Shown here: positions 39,309 through 43,944 of the stretch, piece by piece | Position numbering within the stretch: the stretch's first letter is position 1 | Layout of the letters: each line of letters opens with the position of its first letter | From: Streptomyces sp. NRRL B-24085 | GTDB taxonomy: Bacteria; Actinomycetota; Actinomycetes; Streptomycetales; Streptomycetaceae | DNA: 43,944 bases | Direction: 5' to 3' | Assembly: GCF_001282115.1 (NCBI RefSeq) | Contig: NZ_LJBR01000028.1 | Coordinates: 1 to 43,944 of the forward strand | The notes under the pieces: generated by a model | Told to the model about the DNA's origin: nothing | The model's database searches: none | Seen by the model: the letters and a program-made list of their open reading frames with translations, nothing else | Position numbers and translations under genes: made by a program

Positions 39309-39363
39309 ACCGGGGCAACGCGGAAGCCGGTGGCCGGGTCACGGTGCCCGCAATCGAGCGTGA

Positions 39364-39642
39364 GTTCACGGACGTCCCGCCGGGCGCCGCGGTCTGACGT
39401 ACCGTCAGCGAACCGCCTACGAGGGCAACGGGCCGCATGCCGAGCGCGAACACCTGTGGGCGGCCACGATCGGGCTGTTGGCCCGCCTGCACGCCTGCTA
39501 CGACTGGGCGGTCGCCGGACTCGCCCGCTCACCCCTCGTCGAGGCGGCGTTCGAGCGGCTGGCGGTACCGGCTGACCCGGACACACTGATCCTGCACCAC
39601 GGCGGCCTGCGGGCCATGGTGCAGGGCAGCTACGGGGGTTGA
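39364..39642 (+). pseudogene. C-terminal remnant of an unidentified gene
   Basis: The plus frame is open from 39364 to the TGA at 39640-39642 and has strong coding bias from about 39400 (RTAYEGNGPHAEREHLWAAT, then IGLLARLHACYDWAVAGLAR, ending HHGGLRAMVQGSYGG). No ATG or GTG lies early enough to begin it, and the sequence reads as the end of a longer helical protein. The gene of origin is unknown to me. A perfect palindrome lies at its left edge (39394-39408). Confidence 0.5.
39394..39408. promoter_or_regulatory. Palindrome CTGACG-TAC-CGTCAG
   Basis: Perfect 6-bp arms at 39394-39399 and 39403-39408 with a 3-base centre, flanked further by GCGGT and ACCGC. It resembles operators of TetR-type regulators. 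The gene it served seems lost. Confidence 0.5.
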
Positions 39643-39652
39643 GCGAGACCGC

Positions 39653-40087
39653 TCAGGCGGCCTGGCGGCGCATCACCGGCACCCGCATGGGACGCGAACC
39701 GGGGCCACCGACGTGCGAGAACGGCTGGGTCCGCCAGTCGAGCCCCTGAGGGAGCGTCAATAGCAGGGCGGTGTCCTGCTCCTGGGGCTGGGCCGACTCG
39801 TCCGCCGACCGGGCCTCGGAGGCCTTGCGGCCCGTACCGGCGCAGACCGTGAGGCCGAACGGGTTCCACGGCGAGGCGCACAGCGCGTGCTCCGGCAGCA
39901 CCTCCTCGTCCGCCAGCAGGGCGATGGGCTGCGCGCAGTCCGGGCAGATCACCCGGTACATCTCGAAGGTGTCGTACGCGTCGAACTCCTCGTCGAGGGC
40001 GTCCGGTTCGACGCCCTCCGGCTGGGACTCGACAACTGCCTGGAGACGCTTGGGCGCGGTACGACCAGGACGCTGAAGACTCTGCAT
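39653..40087 (-). CDS. Conserved hypothetical protein with a possible zinc-binding segment
   Basis: A 144-residue protein beginning MQSLQRPGRTAPKRLQ. An acidic stretch EPDALDEEFDAYDTFEM is followed by YRVICPDCAQPIALLADEEV with a CPxC pair, and further Cys residues (ALCASPWN, VCAGTGRK) that could complete a zinc site. The C-terminal third is polar. I know no function. The ATG at 40087 follows GGGGGAGAA. It diverges from the Lrp gene. Confidence 0.75.
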   Translation of the reverse strand: MQSLQRPGRTAPKRLQAVVESQPEGVEPDALDEEFDAYDTFEMYRVICPDCAQPIALLADEEVLPEHALCASPWNPFGLTVCAGTGRKASEARSADESAQPQEQDTALLLTLPQGLDWRTQPFSHVGGPGSRPMRVPVMRRQAA

Positions 40088-40355
40088 TGGGTTCTCCCCC
40101 TCGGGCTGGGCCGTGAAGGCGCTGCGGCCTCGACCACAGCAAGCACTTCCCGCCCCGTCGCGGCGGTAATCACGAGAACATCACGGAGGCCCTCGCCGGG
40201 GTGTGGCCTTCGTCACATGCCCCTCGCAGATGCCCCGGGCGGTCGCTTTCTCCCCCGGACGGCTCACGGGCGCCGCTCGGTCACATCACGAACCGGGCAT
40301 GACCTGGGCCGCTCAGGTATCCGAGGAGATCAGGCGCACTGTAGGTTCTTGCGCC

Positions 40356-40796
40356 ATGGAGGAGCTGGACCGACAGATCGTGCAGCTGCTCGTCAAGGAC
40401 GGGCGGATGAGTTACACGGACCTGGGCAAGGCCACGGGTCTGTCCACCTCGGCCGTGCACCAGCGGGTGCGACGGCTGGAGCAGCGGGGTGTCATCCGCG
40501 GGTACGCCGCGGTGGTCGACCCCGAGGCGGTGGGCCTGCCCATGACCGCCTTCATCTCGGTGAAACCGTTCGATCCCAGCGCCCCCGACGACATCGCGGA
40601 CCGCCTGAAGGGCGTCCCCGAGATCGAGGCGTGCCACAGCGTGGCGGGCGACGAGAACTACATCCTGAAGGTGCGGGTGGCGACCCCTCACGAGCTGGAG
40701 GAGCTGCTGGCGCGCCTGCGGTCGCTGGCGGGTGTCTCGACCCGCACCACGGTCGTGTTGTCCACCCCGTACGAGGCCAGACCGCCGCGCATCTGA
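40356..40796 (+). CDS. Lrp/AsnC-family transcriptional regulator
   Basis: A 146-residue regulator with an N-terminal helix-turn-helix (MSYTDLGKATGLSTSAVHQR, about 18-37) and a RAM effector domain (VAGDENYILKVRVATPHELEELL). The ATG at 40356 begins MEELDRQIVQLL. A TAGGTT -10-like hexamer at 40342-40347 would start transcription a few bases before it, leaving no room for a ribosome site, so a leaderless message is likely. The target is unknown; the amidohydrolase downstream is a candidate. Confidence 0.92.
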   Translation: MEELDRQIVQLLVKDGRMSYTDLGKATGLSTSAVHQRVRRLEQRGVIRGYAAVVDPEAVGLPMTAFISVKPFDPSAPDDIADRLKGVPEIEACHSVAGDENYILKVRVATPHELEELLARLRSLAGVSTRTTVVLSTPYEARPPRI

Positions 40797-40913
40797 TCCC
40801 ACGGGTGCCACGACTCCTCAGGGCGCGGGGACCCGTGTGACCGGCCACGACGCACCGGCGCCGACCGTCGACCCGCACCCGTGCGGTGCGAAGCCCCCTG
40901 CGAAACTGTCCCC

Positions 40914-42509
40914 ATGAGTGAACCGAAGACCGTCCTCCTCCGCCGCGGCGAGGTCCACAGCCCCGCCGACCCGTTCGCCACGGCGATGGTCGTGGAGCGG
41001 GGCCAAGTCGCCTGGGTCGGCTCGGAGGGCGCCGCCGACGCCTTCGCGGACGGTGTCGACGAGGTCGTGGACCTGGACGGCGCTCTGGTCACCCCCGCGT
41101 TCACCGACGCACATGTGCACACGACCGCCACGGGTCTCGCGTTGACGGGCCTGGACCTGTCCGACACGCCCTCTCTGGACGCGGCCCTGACTCTCGTACG
41201 GGAGTTCGCCGCCGCCCGCCCCGACGACTCCGTCCTCCTGGGGCACGGCTGGGACGCCGCCCGCTGGCCCGGCAACCGCCCGCCCACGCGCGCGGAGCTC
41301 GACGAGGCCACCGGCGGCCGTCCCCTCTATCTGAGCCGCATCGACGTCCACTCGGCGGTGGTGACGACGGCCCTGCTCGACATGACCTCCCTCGGAGCGG
41401 TGGACGGCCCCCTCACCGCCGACGCCCACCACGCGGTCCGCGCCAAGGCCCTCGGCTCGGTGTCCCCGGCCCAGCGTGTGGAGGCACAGCGCGCCGCACT
41501 CGCCCGCGCCGCCTCCCTCGGCATCGGGACCGTTCACGAATGCGCAGGCCCCGAGATCTCCTCGGAGGACGACTTCACGGGCCTGCTGCGGCTGGCCCGT
41601 GAGGAGCCCGGCCCGCGGGTGGTCGGCTACTGGGCCGAGCAGGGCGACGAAGGGGTGGCCAGGGCGCGTGAGCTCGGCGCGCTCGGCGCCGCCGGTGATC
41701 TCTTCGTCGACGGGGCCCTCGGCTCCCACACCGCGTGCCTGCACGAGCCGTACGCCGACGCCGGCCACACCGGACTCGCCTACCTGGACGCCGACGCCGT
41801 GGCCGCCCATGTCACCGCCTGCACCGAGGCGGGCCTCCAGGCCGGCTTCCACGCCATCGGGGACGCGGCCGTGACCGCCGTGGTCGAGGGTGTCCGGGCC
41901 GCCGCTGAGAAGCTCGGCCTCGCCCGCGTCCGGGCCGCCCGGCACCGCGTCGAGCACGCCGAGATGCTCACCCCCGAGGCCGTCGCCGCCTTCGCCGAGC
42001 TCGGGCTGACCGCCTCCGTCCAGCCCGCCTTCGACGCCCTGTGGGGCGGCGAGGACGGCATGTACGCCCGGCGCCTGGGCCGGGAGCGGGCGAGCCGGCT
42101 CAACCCCTTCGCGGCCCTCCTGCGGGCCGGTGTCCCGCTCGCCTTCGGCTCCGACAGCCCCGTCACCCCGCTCGACCCGTGGGGCACGGTCCGCGCCGCC
42201 GCCTTCCACCGCACCCCCGAACACCGCGTCTCCGTGCGCGCCGCCTTCACCGCGCACACCCGCGGCGGCTGGCGGGCCGTCGGCCGGGACGACGCGGGCG
42301 TCCTGGTGCCCGGCGCCCCCGCGGACTACGCGGTGTGGCGCACCGGCGAACTGGTGGTGCAGGCCCCCGACGACCGGGTGGCCCGCTGGTCCACCGACCC
42401 GCGCTCCGGCACTCCCGGCCTGCCCGACCTGAGCCCGGGCCGTGACCTGCCCGTCTGTCAGCGGACCGTGGTCGGCGGACGGACGGTCTTCGTACGGCCG
42501 GGCGAGTGA
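40914..42509 (+). CDS. Amidohydrolase, YtcJ-like (amidohydrolase_3)
   Basis: A 531-residue metal-dependent hydrolase. The metal motif DAHVHTT gives His67 and His69; further conserved parts are HGWDAARWPGNRPP, FVDGALGSHTACL, GFHAIGDAAV, RHRVEHAEM and AFGSDSPVTPLDPW. Substrates of this family are diverse and cannot be predicted. A 7-bp inverted repeat (40800-40806 with 40831-40837) lies between it and the Lrp gene. The start ATG has no strong ribosome site. Confidence 0.92.
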   Translation: MSEPKTVLLRRGEVHSPADPFATAMVVERGQVAWVGSEGAADAFADGVDEVVDLDGALVTPAFTDAHVHTTATGLALTGLDLSDTPSLDAALTLVREFAAARPDDSVLLGHGWDAARWPGNRPPTRAELDEATGGRPLYLSRIDVHSAVVTTALLDMTSLGAVDGPLTADAHHAVRAKALGSVSPAQRVEAQRAALARAASLGIGTVHECAGPEISSEDDFTGLLRLAREEPGPRVVGYWAEQGDEGVARARELGALGAAGDLFVDGALGSHTACLHEPYADAGHTGLAYLDADAVAAHVTACTEAGLQAGFHAIGDAAVTAVVEGVRAAAEKLGLARVRAARHRVEHAEMLTPEAVAAFAELGLTASVQPAFDALWGGEDGMYARRLGRERASRLNPFAALLRAGVPLAFGSDSPVTPLDPWGTVRAAAFHRTPEHRVSVRAAFTAHTRGGWRAVGRDDAGVLVPGAPADYAVWRTGELVVQAPDDRVARWSTDPRSGTPGLPDLSPGRDLPVCQRTVVGGRTVFVRPGE

Positions 42510-42573
42510 TCTGTGGGGGTGGCGCGGTACCGGTCGCCCGCCGACCCGCTGTCGCGCGACCTGCGCATCCTCC

Positions 42574-42590
42574 GCCCTGACCAGGGCTTT
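42574..42590 (+). terminator. Small hairpin with TTT after the amidohydrolase gene
   Basis: GCCCT (42574-42578) and AGGGC (42583-42587) with loop GACC, followed by TTT. A weak terminator candidate 65 bases after the stop. Confidence 0.4.
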
Positions 42591-42618
42591 GACGGAAGAT
42601 CCGCAGGTCAAACGACTG

Positions 42619-42649
42619 TTGACAGCTGACGGCAGGAGGCGGGTAGGTT
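42619..42649 (+). promoter_or_regulatory. Promoter TTGACA-19-TAGGTT
   Basis: A consensus -35 TTGACA (42619-42624) and -10 TAGGTT (42644-42649) separated by 19 bases, slightly long. The -35 is framed by GTCAA-7-TTGAC (42607-42623), and TTTGAC-13-GTCAAA (42588-42612) lies just upstream. It points into 400 bases without a gene. Confidence 0.55.
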
Positions 42650-43061
42650 CGGCCGGGTCCACCACCGGACGCCCGACCGGGGAACCTCCGCCCAGTCGTC
42701 GCAGCGCCGCTGGGTCAGGGACGGTGTGCCGCACCGGAGCACCGCCACTGGGAGCCAGGCTCAGCGCTCGCGCCACGGCGAGGGAACGTTCCGTCCGGCC
42801 GGGGAGGTGTGACCCGGGTGGGGCCCGGGCGCTCAGTAGACAACGGCTTTCGGTCGACCCGCAGCCAGCGGGCCCCAGGTCGGCCCGAAGGGCGCCGGGC
42901 CCCCATCCGCAGCGGGAGCGGAGGATTCCGCCAAAACGGCCAAAACTCCTAGCCTTACCCCGCTCTTGTGGAAACGACACCAGCATACGAACGCCTTGTC
43001 ACGTCATCGCAGGCCGTGCGCACTATGGTGGACGCCTGCGCGATGACTCGAAGGGGCAGCG
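42650..43061 (+). other. Long non-coding leader or ncRNA region before ppm1
   Basis: No convincing reading frame. Hairpins are visible: CCCGGG-5-CCCGGG (42813-42829) and CCCGC-5-GCGGG (42858-42872), and a perfect palindrome GGAACGTTCC (42783-42792). It could be the structured leader of ppm1 or hold an independent RNA transcribed from 42.65 kb. A second promoter closer to ppm1 is likely (TATGGT at 43024-43029). Confidence 0.45.
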
Positions 43062-43856
43062 GTGAACGAGGGCGACGGGACCCACACGGGCCAGGAGAGG
43101 CGATTCGGCCCGCTCGGCACGGCGTTGGTGATCATTCCGACCTACAACGAGGCGGAGAACATCAAGGCCATCGTCGGCCGGGTGCGCAAGGCCGTCCCGG
43201 AGGCGCACGTCCTCGTGGCCGACGACAACAGCCCCGACGGCACCGGCAAGCTCGCCGACGAACTGGCCGTCGAGGACGACCAGGTCCACGTCCTGCACCG
43301 CAAGGGCAAGGAGGGCCTCGGCGCCGCCTACCTCGCGGGCTTCCGCTGGGGCCTGGAGCACGACTACGGCGTCCTGGTCGAGATGGACGCCGACGGCTCC
43401 CACCAGCCCGAGGAACTGCCCCGCCTGCTGACCGCCCTCAAGAGCGCCGACCTCGTCCTCGGCTCCCGCTGGGTGCCCGGCGGCCGGGTGGTGAACTGGC
43501 CCAAGTCCCGCGAGGTCATCTCCCGCGGCGGCAGCCTCTACTCGCGCGTCGCCCTCGACCTGCCCCTGCGTGACATCACGGGCGGCTACCGCGCCTTCCG
43601 CCGCGAGACCCTCGAGGGCCTCGGCCTCGACGACGTGGCCTCCCAGGGCTACTGCTTCCAGGTGGACCTCGCCCGCCGTGCGGTCAAGGCCGGCTACCAC
43701 GTCGTCGAGGTGCCGATCACCTTCGTCGAGCGCGAACTCGGCGACTCCAAGATGAGCCGCGACATCCTCGTGGAGGCCCTGTGGCGGGTCACCACCTGGG
43801 GCGTGGGGGAGCGGGTCGGCAGGCTCACGGCGCGCGGAAAGCGCGCACAGCCGTAG
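43062..43856 (+). CDS. ppm1: Polyprenol monophosphomannose synthase (GT2)
   Basis: Transfers mannose from GDP-mannose to polyprenyl phosphate, giving the donor for protein O-mannosylation and other mannosylation outside the membrane. The 264-residue catalytic domain has IPTYNE (25-30), ADDNSPDG (53-60) and the metal motif EMDADGSH with Asp109 and Asp111. No membrane domain is fused, as usual in Streptomyces. The GTG at 43062 follows GAAGGGGCAGC. S. coelicolor ppm1 mutants resist phage phiC31 and are antibiotic-sensitive, by published work. Confidence 0.93.
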   Translation: MNEGDGTHTGQERRFGPLGTALVIIPTYNEAENIKAIVGRVRKAVPEAHVLVADDNSPDGTGKLADELAVEDDQVHVLHRKGKEGLGAAYLAGFRWGLEHDYGVLVEMDADGSHQPEELPRLLTALKSADLVLGSRWVPGGRVVNWPKSREVISRGGSLYSRVALDLPLRDITGGYRAFRRETLEGLGLDDVASQGYCFQVDLARRAVKAGYHVVEVPITFVERELGDSKMSRDILVEALWRVTTWGVGERVGRLTARGKRAQP

Positions 43857-43928
43857 CCCCAGGACCCCGCGGGCGCGGTTGATCGGTCCCTTATGCCGTG
43901 CTGAGCCGCGCCCAGGCACACTGGACGC

Positions 43929-43944
43929 ATGACGACAGGCACCC
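43929..43944 (+). CDS. First codons of the next gene, cut by window edge
   Basis: ATG at 43929 reads MTTGT to the edge. A CACACT -10-like hexamer at 43916-43921 would make a leaderless start. From S. coelicolor order I would expect an FxsA-type membrane protein; five residues cannot prove it. Confidence 0.3.

Noticed and set aside
40818..40832. AGGGCGCGGGGA, similar to the GCGCAGTTCCCCGCGCCCC repeat
   Set aside because: The match stops after 12 bases and lacks the AACTGCGCG half, so it is not a real copy.
42740..42765. GCCACTG followed by GAGCCAGG, resembling parts of a cobalamin riboswitch
   Set aside because: The other conserved boxes (the GGGAA and GGTG-type segments with correct spacing) are not in place, and ppm1 has no link to B12.

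Overview
The window is chromosomal DNA from a Streptomyces species. GC content is very high, nearly every codon ends in G or C, and starts are often GTG or TTG. The gene order (fmt-rsmB, rpe, guaB1, an FMN-riboswitch rib operon, hisE-hisG, a CbxX-type ATPase, a 46-residue membrane protein of the type named after S. coelicolor SCO1431, chitinase, ppm1) follows a conserved Streptomyces core block as I remember it from S. coelicolor (roughly SCO1422-SCO1474). I see no prophage, insertion sequence, CRISPR array, rRNA or tRNA, and no large secondary-metabolite cluster. Layout, left: 1-6.3 kb holds a partial helix-turn-helix gene, fmt and rsmB (translation and rRNA modification), an MMPL exporter on the minus strand, and rpe. 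6.3-9.7 kb holds a SorC-type sugar regulator, a secreted RNase with its barstar inhibitor, and guaB1 with a strong terminator. 9.7-17.6 kb centres on amino acids: a cationic amino acid permease with an adjacent Lrp regulator, then a nitrilase/flavin amine oxidase pair that closely resembles the DavA/DavB lysine monooxygenase route, and an F420-type oxidoreductase. An MFS exporter in this stretch has a five-codon upstream reading frame followed by competing hairpins. Layout, middle: 17.6-22.7 kb holds a DUF5995-like protein, a GH6 cellulase, a thioesterase, and a divergent MFS/ROK pair sharing an operator. 22.6-28.1 kb holds a decayed gene behind a chitinase-type promoter, the FMN riboswitch with ribE-ribM-ribBA-ribH, then hisE, hisG and a small membrane protein, closed by a terminator. 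Layout, right: 28.1-35.3 kb holds two CNNM/CorC-type membrane proteins in tandem, a 150-bp inverted repeat, a TPR-AAA ATPase, a P-loop kinase and a Tat-exported C39-like peptidase. 35.3-43.9 kb holds the small membrane protein, a TetR regulator, a GH18 chitinase with a DasR-like promoter, an acyl-CoA dehydrogenase, small hypotheticals, a gene remnant, an Lrp regulator, an amidohydrolase, a 550-bp structured gap, ppm1 and probably the first codons of one more gene. Most of the window is housekeeping or common Streptomyces accessory content. The most original signals are regulatory: the uORF-attenuator at 12.65-12.77 kb, the orphan chitinase-type promoter at 22.85 kb, the promoter-plus-hairpin unit at 32.9 kb, and the long structured gap before ppm1.
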